Below the pieces are notes generated by a model. That model had not been told where the DNA came from. It searched no databases and saw only the letters and a program-made list of their open reading frames with translations. Shown here in pieces: positions 50,351-62,436 of a stretch of DNA of 64,000 bases. Position 1 is the first letter of the stretch, and each line of letters starts with the position of its first letter. The translations under genes and the position numbers were made by a program. This DNA is from Diogma glabrata (taxonomy: Eukaryota; Arthropoda; Insecta; Diptera; Cylindrotomidae): assembly GCA_963693315.1 (NCBI GenBank), contig OY856188.1:157799426-157863425 (forward strand). The letters are read 5' to 3'.

Positions 50351-52813
50351 CAAAAAGTCGGACAAGTGCGAATAAAATTCGCTCGCAAAGGGTTCCGTGA
50401 ATGTAAAAGAACACATTATCAAAAATAAATGACATAAAGTTATGTTGTAAAGTCTTTATATCGCCAGACTATGGACGCATAACAGAATAAATGTTTAATC
50501 GTAAACGTCAATAGTAAATGTCAATCACATCTACATTGATCAAAAATGTTACTTGAGGTTAAATCTTATGCATAGCTGTTTATGTTAGCTAAAGTATTTT
50601 AATAGTCTAAATTGGGAATATTTGTTCTATAAATCAGTGTCGAAATATAGGGTGGTATACATACACTTAAAATAGCACCTTTTTGCATCAATAACTAAAA
50701 AACTATGCATCGCAGAATTCTAAAAAATATTGCAATGTTTCTTAAATTAAGTGTTCTTTCAAATGACACCCCACTCGTTTGGTTCCAAAAAAGTTTTTTT
50801 TTTGCTCTCCTCACACCCATCCCCTAAACACACAGAAATATAATTATTTGAGAGTTAGCTATAACTTTCGTTCAAAATATAGCAAACTTCCTATCTCTAT
50901 GAATTTTTTCAATTTTTTCTGTCAATCAGTGTCGAAACGTAGGGTGGGGGAACGGTCTGGAATGTGCACATTTTTTAGAATAACTCCGAAACTGTGTACC
51001 ACAAAATTCTAAAAACAATTGCAATGTTTTGGAAATTTGGTCTTCTTTCAAATGATACCCCACTCGCTTGGGTCAAAAAATATAGGGTGGCATACATACA
51101 CTTAAAATAGCACCTTTTTGCATCAATAACTAAAAAACTATGCATCGCAGAATTCTAAAAAATATTGCAATGTTTTTTAAATTAAGTGTTCTTTCAAATG
51201 ACACCCCACTCGTTTGGTTCCAAAAAAGTTTTTTTTTTGCTCTCCTCACACCCATCCCCTAAACACACAGAAATATAATTATTTGAGAGTTAGCTATAAC
51301 TTTCGTTCAAAATATAGCAAACTTCCTGTCGGTGTACCGGAAATTTCTAAAAAAAATTGCAATGTTTTGGAAATTTGGTGTTCTTTCAAATGATACCCCA
51401 CTCGCTTGGGTCAAAAAAATTTTTTTTTACCCCGCTTACACTCATCCCCTAAACACACAGAAATATAATTATTTGAGAGTTCGCTATAATTTTCGTTCAA
51501 AATATAGCAAACTTTCTTTCTTTATGAATTTTTTCAATTTTCTCTGTCAATCAGTGTCGAAACGTAGGGGGGGGGGAACGGTCTGGAATGTGCACATTTT
51601 TTAGAATAACTCCGAAACTGTGTAACACAAAATTCTAAAAACAATTGCAATGTTTTTGGAAATTTGGTGTTCTTTCAAATGATACCCCACTCGCTTGGGT
51701 CAAAAAAAGTTTTTTTTTACCCCCCTTACACCCATCCCCTAAACACACAGAAATATAATTATTTGAGACTTCGCTATAATTTTCGTTCAAAATATAGCAA
51801 ATTTCCTGTGTCAGTGAATTTTTTCAATTTTTTCTGTCAATTAGTGTCGAAACGTAGGGGGGGGGGGAACGGTCTGGAATTTGCACATTTTTTAGAATAA
51901 CTCAAAAACTGTGTACCACAAAATTCTAAAAAAAAATTGCCAAGTTTCTGAAATTTGGAGTTCTTTCAAATGACACCCCACTCGCTTGGGTCAAAAAAGT
52001 TTTTTTTCACCCTTCCCCACCCCAATCCCTTAAAAACACAAAAATATAATTATTTGAGAGTTCGCTATATTTTTCGTTCAGAGTTTATCAAACTTCCTGT
52101 CTCTGTGAATTTTTTCAAATTTTTCTGTTAATTAGGCTCGAAATGCAAGGGGGGGGACCAACTTTTTGTGTCACTTTATTGATAATAATTCAAAAACCAT
52201 GCATTGAAAAATTCTAAAAAAAATGGCAATATTTCTAAAATCAAGTGCTCTTTCAAATGACACCCCACTTGACCTGGTTTTAAATGATGTTTTTACCCCT
52301 TAATATTCCCACCCCTTTAATAAATATAGTTATTAGTGTCTGTCAGTTTTCTATATTTTTCATTAAAAACCTACTCAATTTTCTATCATTCCAAATATAT
52401 GTCAAGATTTTCGATGAAGTAGGGTCGGAGTTAATCGGGGCAATAAAACATCTCGAAAACGTCATTTTTCAAAATTATACAAAAAATGGTGAAGTGAAAA
52501 ATTCCAAAATATACTTTTAAATAATGCTGAAATGAAGCCCTTTCATATGATACCCTACTCGTCTCGCTAAAAAAATGTATGTTTTCAAAGGCTTTACATC
52601 GTACCTCCTTAAAACAAACGAACACAACTTTATTTATTTTTTAACCCCTTTAACATTAATTTTTTAATCCATCTTGTGTGGATAGGTTAGTTTTATAAGC
52701 ACCTCAAATTTTAAGTTCATCGGATTAATGGTTCACGAGATAATCGAAATAATGTGAAAAACACGTTGTACTTTCACCAATAGTGTTCCCTATAAAAAAC
52801 GGAACCCTAAAAA
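50351..52813. mobile_element. GGGTTCCGT-family element E3 with tandem core
   Basis: Left end AAAGTCGGACAAGTGCGAATA, then AAAGGGTTCCGT; right end CACCAATAGTGTTCC then ACGGAACCCTAAAAA. Also shared with E4: GATCAAAAATG..., CGAGATAATCGA near the right end. The core is a tandem array (50640-52540). Confidence 0.7.
50640..52540. repeat. Tandem array in E3, unit about 290 bp
   Basis: Landmark TTCTTTCAAATGA followed by CACCCCACTCG recurs at about 50756, 51050, 51191, 51380, 51671, 51961 and 52252. A block at about 50648-50895 is repeated almost identically at 51083-51328, a recent duplication of about 435 bp. Open frames here (for example 51332-51604) are shadows. Confidence 0.85.
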
Positions 52814-53435
52814 CTGATCGAAAGAAAATCGGCAATTTAAAAATAATGCATTTTTTTGCTTTTTCTCAAGAGACGGTGCAAGAATGTTGCATTGTTTAAT
52901 ATATAAATATATTATAAAAAATAAGAAAAATCAAAAAACATAGTTTTAATGATGCATTTTTCTTAAATAACATTTATTAAATAGTGTAAAAATAAAAATA
53001 TACATTAAAAAATTCAATTCCTTTATTTTGTGAAACAAATTTGACAGATCTAAAAAATGTGACTTTTTTCTTTTCGATTTTCAAGTATTTTAAGGGCAAA
53101 ACTGAAAAAATAAATGCAAAGCTACAAAAAAAAATGCAAAACTGAAAGAGTTTTGCCCGCTCTCAGGTCAAAACTTAAATCGAGAAACGAAAACGCTATG
53201 AGTAAAGCTATTTGAGCATGCTACATACCTACCTTAAAAATGTTTGAGAATATTCTTGTGTTTTTATGTTTTATTCATACCAAATTGAGAAAGTGAGTTG
53301 AGAAATTTATGTTCGAATTTTCTTTTCTCTTTTATCATACTAAACTGAGAATATGCTTAGATTTAGTGGTGAACTATGGTGGATTACGTAAATAGAGCAA
53401 AATAAAGTATAATCTAATTGTTATTCATACGACCC

Positions 53436-53880
53436 ATTGAATCAAATGAAAAATTTACGCACGTCTATGGGAAGACAAACATATTTTTCTCTTAGAGGAA
53501 TAAAGGAAAACAAACAAACAAAAAAACGATTTGACAGAAGAGCAGTCACGGTAAATATTAGTTATGGTGATCGGTTGAAATAAAGAGATTTTTTCGCTTG
53601 GTTTTCTTCGCAAAGGTGCTACAGATAAGAAACAAGTCACACAAATTGTACATACGGCTACACAAGATACAACTAATAGTAGTTTAACCAATAAGTGTTT
53701 AATGTATTAGTTTATTCTTAAGGCACGAGCGGGAATTTGGAATTTACGAGAGAATAAAATACATTAAGCACGAATTGATTACACTACTTGACAAAGAATT
53801 ATGTATTATATATAATATAATCTTTATTGTTTTAATTGAGAAATCAAGTTTCTGATTAAAAAAACACTGATAATAAACAA
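53436..53880. other. No gene seen
   Basis: AT-rich DNA between the TIR-bounded interval and E4. A 78-codon frame on the minus strand (53455-53691) has a hydrophobic start but no recognisable domain or gene context. Confidence 0.4.
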
Positions 53881-55647
53881 AAGTCATACAAGTGCGAATA
53901 AAATTTGCTCGTGAAGGGTTCCGTGAATGTAAAAGAACACAATATCAAAAGTTATGGACAAAAAGTTGTGTTGTAATGTCCTTTTATTTCCAGATCATAG
54001 ATGCATAACAAAATAAATATTAAATTGTAAATGTCAACAGTAAATTACAATCAAATCTACATTGATCAAAAATGGCAAAAAAAATGTTAATTCAGGTTAT
54101 ATCTTATCCATAGATGTTTTTGGTAACTTAAGAAAAATTCAATTACACCAGCTTGTAAATGGATTGAATTTGATTATTTTTTCGGTCAATCAAGTGTTGA
54201 AATAAGGGAGGGGGGGGGAGGGTTGGAGAGGCTACATACTAAAAATATTTTTTTTCCCAATAACACGAAAACTATGCATTGCAATATTCTAAAAAAATTG
54301 TAATGTTTCTTAAATTATGTACTCCTTCATATGACACCCCACTCAGTTGGGTCAAAAACGGTTTTTTTACTCTCCTCATCCCCTTAACTCATAGAAAAAT
54401 AATTATTTGAGTCTTCGCAATTATTTTCTTTCAAAATTTACCAATCTTCCTGTCTCTGTGAATTTTTTCGAATTCGAAATTCGAAATTTTTTTTCGAATT
54501 GACAGACAAACATCGTCGAAACATGGGAGGCGGAACGATCTGAATTTTGCACTTTCTTGTCCATAACTCAAAAACTGTGCACCCAAAATTTCTAAAAAAA
54601 TTGCAATGATTTTTAAATTAAGTGTTCTTTCAAATGACACCCCACTCGCTTGGGTCAAAAAAGGTTTATTTTACCCTCTCTACCCTCGCCCCCCCCCTAA
54701 ACACATAGAAATATAATTATTTGAGACTTCGTTATAATTTTCAATACAAAATTTACCAAACATCCTAACTCTATGACTTTTTTCAGATTTTTCTGTCAAT
54801 GAGTGTTGAAACGTATGGGGGAACGGTCTGAATTTTACACTTTTTTGACAATAATTCAAAAACTGGGCACCGAAAATTTTTAAAAAAATTGCAACGAATT
54901 TTATATTAAGTGCTCTTTCAAATGACACCCCACTCGCTTGGGTTAAAAATTTTTTTTTTACCCTCTCAACCCCGGTCCCCTAAATACACAGAAATATAAT
55001 TACTGGAGACTTCGCTATAGTTTTCATACAAAATTTACCAAATTTCCTAACTCTGTGGAATTTTACAAATTTTTCTGCTAATCAGTGTCGAAACGTATGG
55101 GGAGGAACGGTCTGAATTTTGCACTTTTTTGACAATAACTCAAAAACTGGGCACCGAAAAATTCTAAAAAAAATTGCAACGAATTTTAAATTAGGTGTTC
55201 TTTATTATTTATTAATTAAAAAATTTATTAATTATTCTATCATTCCAAATACATTTGAAAATTTTTGTTTAGTTAGGCTCGGAGCTAGTCGAGGTAAGAA
55301 AACACGAAAAAACGTCTTTATTCAAAATTATACAAAAAATGGTGAGGTGTAAAATTCCAAAATAAACTTTTAAGGAATACTGAAATGAAGCGTTCATATG
55401 ATACCCTACTTGAATCTTGAAAATGTATTTTTCAAAGGTCTCACATCGTACCCCTGTACCCCCGTACACAACGAAAACCACTTTAGTTTTATTTGTATAC
55501 GTCATTTCATGTGAACAGATTAGTTTTATACGCACCTCAAATTTCAAGTCCATAGCATTTATAGTTTACGAGATAATCGACATAATGTGAAAAACTCGTT
55601 TTGCTCTCACCAATAGTGTTCCGTATAAAAAACGGAACCCTAAAAAA
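53881..55647. mobile_element. GGGTTCCGT-family element E4 with tandem core
   Basis: Left end AAGTCATACAAGTGCGAATA, GAAGGGTTCCGT; right end CACCAATAGTGTTCCGT, ACGGAACCCTAAAAA. Closer to E3 than to E1 (shared AATGTAAAAGAACACA and ATGCATAACA segments). Confidence 0.7.
54180..55400. repeat. Tandem array in E4, unit about 290-300 bp
   Basis: Landmarks CAAATGACACCCCACTCGC and TCGAAACGTATGGGG recur at about 54330 (variant), 54630, 54915 and, partly, 55200. Fewer copies and more divergence than in E3. Confidence 0.8.
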
Positions 55648-55727
55648 ACCCATTCCATACAATCATCCAAATTCAACTAATAGAAATAAGAGAATTTACT
55701 TTAAAATTTGATTTTTGAACAGAACGT

Positions 55728-56264
55728 ATAGCCCTGGGCCGGCGCCGATTTCATGTGATGATTACCACATATTTTATACTTCGTGAGGCGCCTGTCCATG
55801 ACGAGTCCAAAAACTTTTGTTCTGCCATTTTCCTCAAATCGGCCGCTTTTTCGTTTGGCAAGCTCCGGAAAATGCCGATTTCCCGCGATCTTGTAAATTT
55901 GCTACCACATGTTTTTGGGTTGGAAATTTGTTTTAGAACACGAGGGTAAGCCTGCCCAACCAAAATGTGTCTGCTATTGTCAAGACCGACAACTGACATT
56001 TTGGATGTTTGGGTTGTCGGACTAGACAATAACGGACAAATTTTGGTCGGGCAAGGTTACCGTCGTGTTCTAAAACAAATTTCCAACCCTCACAGTTAAA
56101 AAAAACAAAAAAAATACGATCCTGGGCAATCGGCATTTTTTGGAGTTTGCTAAACGAAAAAGCGCCCGAATCGAGAAAAATGGCAGAACAAAAGTTTATA
56201 CGCCTCACGAAGTATAAAATATGTGGTAATCATCACAAGAAATCGGCGCCGGCCCAAGGACTAT
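55728..56264. mobile_element. GC-richer palindromic MITE, about 537 bp
   Basis: ATAGCCCTGGGCCGGCGCCG on the left, CGGCGCCGGCCCAAGGACTAT on the right (read as its inverse). The arms match through ATTACCACATATTTTATAC / GTATAAAATATGTGGTAAT, GAACACGA... and CCAAAATTTGTCC to the centre. No coding; the open frames on both strands arise from the palindrome. Confidence 0.8.
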
Positions 56265-56986
56265 TATCAATGGCTTGTGATTATAATTTGAAAATAATTT
56301 TATTACAATCAAAACAATTTGACCAATTGAATCCATACCAATTGAATAATGATAATTTTTTATAGGAAAATTTTCATTAGACAATAATAGGTTAACTTCA
56401 TTAATCTATAGGTTAGAAAACAATATAATAATACACACTCTTATTATGGAAAAACATACAAATAAAGCTGAAATTAATATTTGGAAGAGAATAAAAAATT
56501 CTAATTTGTTTGTTAAGTAGTATTATGTATTAAGTATAATAAATAAAATATTATTATTAAGTCATTCATCATCCAGAATCAGACGAAGAAGGGTGTCTCC
56601 TAAATTTTATAGGAAAAAACACAAAAAACAAAAAAAAATAATCGAAAATAGAAAAATAAGTGTATGTTATAGTGTTTGTGTTAGTGTTTATTTAAAGGAA
56701 AAAAAACAAACAAACAAAAATCGAAAATAGAAAAATAAGTGTATGATATAGTGTTTGTGTTAGTGTTTATGAAAATAAAATTGTTGAAGAACGGAGGCGT
56801 ACAATTATATAATTGGTGAGATTGTTCTTTATTAGATAATTATTTGGTATTTTATATTTGCTGTTACCAGATAGGCAGGTAAAATTTTACCTTTTATTGC
56901 TTTGATGTAATAAATTTATTTATGATTTTAAAGCATAAATTTGTTTTATATTGCTTAGTAACAGGGAATGTAAAATTTCGTTTTAG
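56265..56986. other. No gene; small tandem duplication upstream of a LINE
   Basis: A stretch of about 78 bp containing GAAAATAGAAAAATAAGTGT and TATAGTGTTTGTGTTAGTG occurs twice (about 56643 and 56721). It may be part of the LINE 5' region that follows. Confidence 0.45.
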
Positions 56987-57905
56987 TTGTTGGTGGGAAT
57001 TAAAAATTTAACCCTTTATTTGTACTCTTCAATTTTGTTAGTGTCCTTTGTGTCCCCATTTTTTTTTTTTGCTTTCCTGTTATCGTGCTACTGTTGCAAG
57101 AAACCTGCTATCGTGTTTTGTGACAGAGATGCCCAGTTTCTTTTGTACTATGTAGTGTTGAAATTTAGGCCTGGCCGAATTTCAGTATCTATACCTGCAA
57201 TGTCAAAGGGTAAGTCTTTGTCGCAACAAAAAGGCAGCAGAGTGTACCAACAGCTTAGCATTGACTTCACCAACATAAGAGGTCTCAATTCGAATCTAAA
57301 CGTGGTTCATCACTACATCGAAAAAAATAAACCTGACATATTGTTTCTTACCGAAACAATTGTTAGTGGCAAAGCATCGAAATTGGATCTCGATAAATAC
57401 CGGATACCTAGTTACGAATTGGAACATTCCTTTTATAACAAGCATGGGGTCTGTGTATATGTTCGAGATTCACTTTCATGTATGAGAATTAAGGCCTACG
57501 AGTTGAACTCTAAGCACCATAATTCTATAGCACTGAAGATTTCAGGTGTTGATGAAACTATGTTTATAATAGGATTATACATATCCCCAAATTCTCCCCC
57601 AGGATATCCCTTTTTCGATCAAATATCGGCTAATCTAGACAAGATTACCACGGACTACCCCAGAGCAAGACTGGTCATTCTAGGAGACTTTAATATTTCT
57701 AATAAAGAATGGCTTAAGTATTCATCGCGCATTGACGACGTAGGAAGACAAGCCGAACTCGCAGATTATCACGGTTTGACGCAAATGATAGAGTGTCCCA
57801 CTAGAATCGCAGACAATTCACATCATAACAATAATTTGCTGGATCTGTTTTTGACAAACGAACCAGATACTACGAAGACAAAAGTTGAACAACCCCTCGG
57901 AACTC
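56987..57905 (+). pseudogene. LINE endonuclease domain, truncated
   Basis: An open frame encoding an APE endonuclease close to that of the 23530 LINE: FTNIRGLNSNLNVVHHYI, ILFLTETIVSG, YNKHGVCVYVRD, LVILGDFNISNKEWL, NNLLDLFLTNEP. Probably starts at the internal MSKGKSLSQQ rather than at 56987; the preceding residues are hydrophobic and unrelated. Homology stops at about 57900 within VEQPLG, just before the SDH catalytic segment, where inverted LINE sequence begins. GC content is higher than the 23530 copy, so it is another subfamily. Confidence 0.75.
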
Positions 57906-58145
57906 TTCGTCACTCTAAGTCCCTGCCAATCTCCAGGTTTCTGATCCCAAGCAGCTAACAGGATTAGTTTTAAACGGTTTAAGATTTTGTAAATTTAAAT
58001 GTGTGGAAATCAAATTATGATCTGGCCCATCTAAAGGCTTTAATACTTTTAATTGTACCAACGAAAGAACATTTGTCAAAAACAATTCACTACTCTCGCC
58101 AGGAATGTTTATTATTTATTTCACTCAGATAATAAACCAACCTTC
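57900..58145 (-). pseudogene. Inverted LINE endonuclease C-terminal piece
   Basis: On the minus strand the sequence encodes NIPGESSELFLTN, KPLDGPDHNLIS (the SDHN-type catalytic region) and, after a frame change, WDQKPGDWQGL, matching residues 191-256 of the 23530 LINE. It abuts the plus-strand endonuclease at 57900. Near 58110-58185 a further inverted repeat (TCACTCAGATAATA ... TATTATCTGAGTGA) contains the TQIINQP segment in plus orientation. Confidence 0.6.
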
Positions 58146-58329
58146 CAGAGCGCCTGGGTAGGTTTGTATATTATCTGAGTGAAAACAAATATAAAATAAA
58201 ATAATAAAATAATAATAATAATAATATAGTAAAAATTTTTTTTGACCAATAATGAAACCCCAACAAAAATATTTGTTTTCCAAGACAGCCAGATTGACCC
58301 TTAGAAACGATGTTTTTACAGTACCATTA

Positions 58330-59270
58330 ATCCTTTAAAGTCTAGTTCCAAATCCTTTATTTTAACTTTAATTGACGGAGGTTTAATCGTCACTGACACA
58401 GCAAGAAAAGCCACATTGTTCGCGGAACGCTTTGCTTTGAACTCGATCGTTTTGGAAACAACTAGAGAAATACGCCAAATCCAGTCATCAGGACTTAGTA
58501 TGAAAAATCTTGATTTCAAAACCAAAATTGTCGATCAAAGCCTCCGGTCTGGGCAACATTCCTCCTATTATTCAAAAAGCCTGCCCTGAGAGACGCTGCC
58601 ATAAATGTAAACGAGGACCTAAAAAAAGTCGATTGGGGTGACAAAAATTTAGTCAATTTTAATTCCACCAAAACAGAGCTATTAATTGTTTCCAGATCAA
58701 AGAGTTCGTCAATGATATTTCAATTAGTATGTGTGAGATCAAATAGACGAATGTGAAAGCGTTCGTTTATTTGGAGTCACAATTTCTAATGACCTACTCT
58801 GGAACGATCATATAATGGCTATTGCAAACAGCGCATCAAAAAAACTCGGCCTTCTCAATAGATGTACAAACTATTTCACTCCGTCAAGTTTGGGACGCTG
58901 CACCTGTTTTCATCCTGACTCTTTCAGACTCTGTACAAGAACAAGCTATGTGAATTGTAGGTGATCGAAATTTAACATCAAATCTCGATTTCCTACAACA
59001 CCGTCGTACTGTTGCTGTTCTCGTTGTTTTTTATAAATATAGTCACCAGAAGTGCTCAAATGAAATCAGATCCATTATTACACAAACATATTCTTTTTTT
59101 CCGTTTTACTTATACTCAATCGGTTTGTGCAAACAGTCAAACTGCTACGATTACTCATTGTTATAGTGATAGAATGCAGTGGGGTTTCTTTGTCCGTACA
59201 TTGCATAAATGGAATGCTTTACACGAATCAATAGTCTCGGGGACGTTCAATTCAACAAAGTTTTAAAAGA
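58330..59270 (+). pseudogene. LINE relic with RT core deleted
   Basis: Reads through the endonuclease-RT linker (TDTARKATLFAERFALNSIV, compare the HYFSLNST region of the 23530 LINE) and an ASGLGNIPPIIQKACPE segment matching ATGPDFIPLIILK, then jumps near 58590 to the post-palm region (DAAINVNEDLKKVDWGDKN, FNSTKTELLIVSRS) and ends with FVRTLHKWNALHESIVSGTF. The RT palm with its catalytic box is missing. Related to 32640-33660. Confidence 0.65.
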
Positions 59271-59385
59271 ACGTACGGTAACTCCTCAGAATACATGTTG
59301 TTGTGGAATCTAGGTCTTAAAAGGTATATATGTGTGGTTGAGACACATATTGAAATTCCTATAACACAACACTTCTTATTAAAAA
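59270..59385 (+). repeat. Repeat R tail following a LINE relic
   Basis: TCCTCAGAATACATGTTGTTG, GTCTTAAAAGG, GAGACACATATTGAAATTCC and ATAACACAACAC directly follow the RT relic, as at 33660. Confidence 0.6.
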
Positions 59386-59394
59386 AAGGAACTT

Positions 59395-59635
59395 TTGGAC
59401 CCCCTTCCCCCCCTAAAATTGTTTCCTTGTGTGCCCCTGAACAGATACATATAAGTATGGCAAAAGAACTGATTAGTTTTTGAGCGATAGGGAACAAAGT
59501 GGTGGGGGGTGTCCCGAGCACCTGTTTTTTGGAAGCTTAATAGCATCTGTACCTGATAATCGAATTGGATGAAACTTGGTACATATACATTTAGTACGGT
59601 TCACAACAGTTCTGCATCCCAACTTCCGGTTAAAT
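59395..59635. repeat. Dispersed repeat, paired with 40037-40280
   Basis: See 40037-40280: same landmarks in the same order, about 80 percent similar by eye. Confidence 0.6.
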
Positions 59636-59665
59636 TTTTTTTTACTGTTTCTCGTACAACAGAAT

Positions 59666-59750
59666 TTATGTTTGTTGGGCTTTCTTTAATATTTTTATAA
59701 TTAGACTTTACCGTACTGCTTTCTTTAATATTTTTATAATTAGAACTACG
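59666..59750 (+). repeat. Direct duplication of about 42 bp
   Basis: GCTTTCTTTAATATTTTTAT followed by AATTAGA occurs twice, separated by CTTTACCGTACT. Confidence 0.8.
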
Positions 59751-62436
59751 CGAAATCTATAACATTGGTTAGTTTTAATTGAAATTTTTTAATTGAAAAT
59801 AATTCGCGGCTTGTTTTGATTGGGAACATTTTTTCCTAATAATATTTATAAACCAGTGCAAAAGGTTTCATAAAATAATATGGAAACAGGAGTTATTCGG
59901 AAGTTAAATTTTTTTTTGTCTAATTTGACTGCCCTTATTTACCTGTCATTTGTAACAAATAGAACTTTCTATTTACAGTTTTCAAAATAAGAATCTCCTT
60001 TAAAATTACCTAATTGCTAGTTTTATTTTATTATTTTAAGAAAAACTATTGTTTGCAAGATCAACAAAAAGTACTACTTAACACTTCACAAAATAAACAT
60101 AGATAAAGATGTACATAAATGTATATAAAATAAATATCAAATAAACTTTTCTCACAGCAAAAATTTAATATTTATCTCAAGAGTATAATAATTTTTCTAA
60201 CAAAAGTTATTTGGATAACTAATAAAATTCCAAAATATATACAAGAACGTTAAATAACATAAGAAAGGAACAAATCTATGTTTATATAATAATAATAAAA
60301 TATATAAGAACAAATAAAATAAAAGCAAGAAAATGAAAATTCAAGTTTGAAAATTAAAAGACAAGTTTATATATTTTTGAGGAAATCATAATAATCGTTT
60401 CATGATAAGAAAACTAAAGCATAAAAACAATTTTTATTTACAAAGTGCTTTTACCTCCAAAAGTACAATTTCTCCTCTATGCTTTTTGATGAAGGACAAC
60501 ATTTAAACCTTTTTCTTTTTCATTTTTCGGAAAATTTTTGTTTATTTTGTATACCCATGAGATATTCACCTTATATTGCTTTTAAAAGCAAGCATGCCTT
60601 AGATTTTCCACAATTGAATATAATTCTTACTTTTAAGGCATGTCCTTTGATCTTTTACTCTAAACAAGATAGTAGATATATTATTTTGATTGGATTCGAT
60701 TGAAATTTGTTATGTTGTTTTCGTTTCCGATTTTTTTCTTCCATTTATTATTTAAATTAAAAAGAATTTCGTGTATTGAAGTTATTTATTATCGTTAGCT
60801 ACAACAAGCAAATTGCTTATTATCTTTGCGATTGAAACCGTATCCATGCATCAATTTTCCTGTTAAAAATCATTATGGTGGACAGTAAAATAGTATTTAT
60901 GCTAAAGGCGATGAAAACCCCGTTTTTAGTAAGTGAACATTTGATCACGATACGTGGTAGCGTTGAGTGGAGTAAGTTCACGAGCAAAACATGTTTTCAT
61001 CTCGCGTAGGAAATATTGTTTTCTCTACAATGGTAAATGTAAACGATGTTTATTATAAATTATTTAATTAGAAAATGACAACATAATATTCAAATTCATA
61101 ATTCATGATAAAACATAGTAGTTTAAATTGAATAGTTTGTAAAATTACATTAAAAACCATAGCAACTACAATTTCTTATTTAATGGAAATGATTTTTTGC
61201 ACGATCAGGTGATTTTTGATGTTCAATGATTCGAAAAGAAACATTCATACTTATAAGCTAGTGGTTTGCATATGAATACTTACAGATTATGAAGGAAGGC
61301 GGTAAGTATAATTACTTACTAAAAACGACCCACTTAAAAAGCCAAAATCAATAACATGCGTTTTTGATGTTGTTATCGACCAATGGAAGAAGAGCTTTGT
61401 AAGCAAACGTCAGACATTTTGTTAAATTTCAAAAGTGATCATTGTGTTGTGATTTATATAAATTGAAGTAATAATTATTATATTATAAAACACCTTTTAT
61501 GAAATTAATGCTCTAACAAAATAAAAATTTATACCAAACCAAACAGTTATATGTTAATTTTTTTATAGATAAGAAATACATATAAATTTATTTAATATTT
61601 ATATTATATAGCGCCTAATCTATAACCTTGCTATGCACCAACATGTAGCGTTTGAATGAACCTATAATCTTATTCAAGAATGTAAGAATACTATAATTCT
61701 AGGCAATAGCGTTTTGCAAAAGAGAATGATGCTTGGCAGTCATATCTGACAGGCAAGGGTCATTCTCCAGCGCAAAGCACATTTCTATCTGTTATGCCGC
61801 CACTTTGGGCTTAAGCAATTCTGGTATGTTAATTTACATATAAATTCGAACACTAAACATAACGTACGTAGCCATTTGGGCCAATTTACTGAATTTTATT
61901 TATTACAATTTCTATTTACGTAAGTTAACATTCGGGCGATTCCATATTATTCATTTGTTTTATATAAATTGCAAGTTTTATATTTTCTCTTTTGAAATGT
62001 GTAATGAAGCGCTTTCTCATTGGCGAACCAATGAGAAGGACATAGCAGGAAGCGTACCTAGCGAGATTGATTTTCAAGCCCCAAACTAGCTTCAGCCCAT
62101 GGGAACGATAAAGTAACCCTGCTACTTCAGCACAAATACAGACATGTACGCTATTCACGAAAATTTGCAGAAATGGAAAGAAATACAAGTGGAAAAACGA
62201 AGACTCTGGCGACCCCTGTTGCGAAAGACCCACGATCAACACGTCCAACCCCCACGTTCACTCACATACGCCCACACACACACACACACATTCACACCCC
62301 TTTATCCATATGACCTAAGTAATACAATAAATTCACTCACCCCATGATTAAACCTCGTCCTCCTATCCTGTTTAGATCAGCCCTCCATCAACACGGTGCT
62401 CACGTTAGGAAGCTCTCGAAAATACGTTGTATAATT
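59751..62436. other. No gene seen; (CA)n at 62271-62292
   Basis: About 2.7 kb without recognised repeats from elsewhere in the window, so it may be unique sequence. Composition rises in GC near 61990-62430. Open frames at 61925-62248 (minus) and 62144-62347 (plus) overlap on opposite strands, lack domains and include the CA repeat, so neither is called. Confidence 0.4.

Larger units (their letters stand above)
49463..53435. mobile_element. TIR-bounded interval, GGGTCGTATGAATAA ends
   Basis: The 15-bp GGGTCGTATGAATAA at 49463-49477 is exactly inverted at 53421-53435, and ATT flanks both ends. Both subterminal regions contain GAGAATAT/ATATTCTC motifs (49500-49620; 53240-53370). Element E3 is nested inside. 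No transposase frame is seen. Superfamily not assigned. Confidence 0.6.

Noticed and set aside
50779..51900. Recurring frames with HPLNTQKYNYLR in the E3 array
   Set aside because: They follow the 290-bp repeat unit; stops appear in other units and codon positions show no preference.
55751..56365. Frames of 64-92 codons on both strands in the GC-richer palindrome
   Set aside because: Inverted arms generate mirror frames; no domain and no start context.
61925..62347. Possible host exon on either strand
   Set aside because: Two overlapping opposite frames, no domain, no convincing splice structure, and one runs through a CA repeat.
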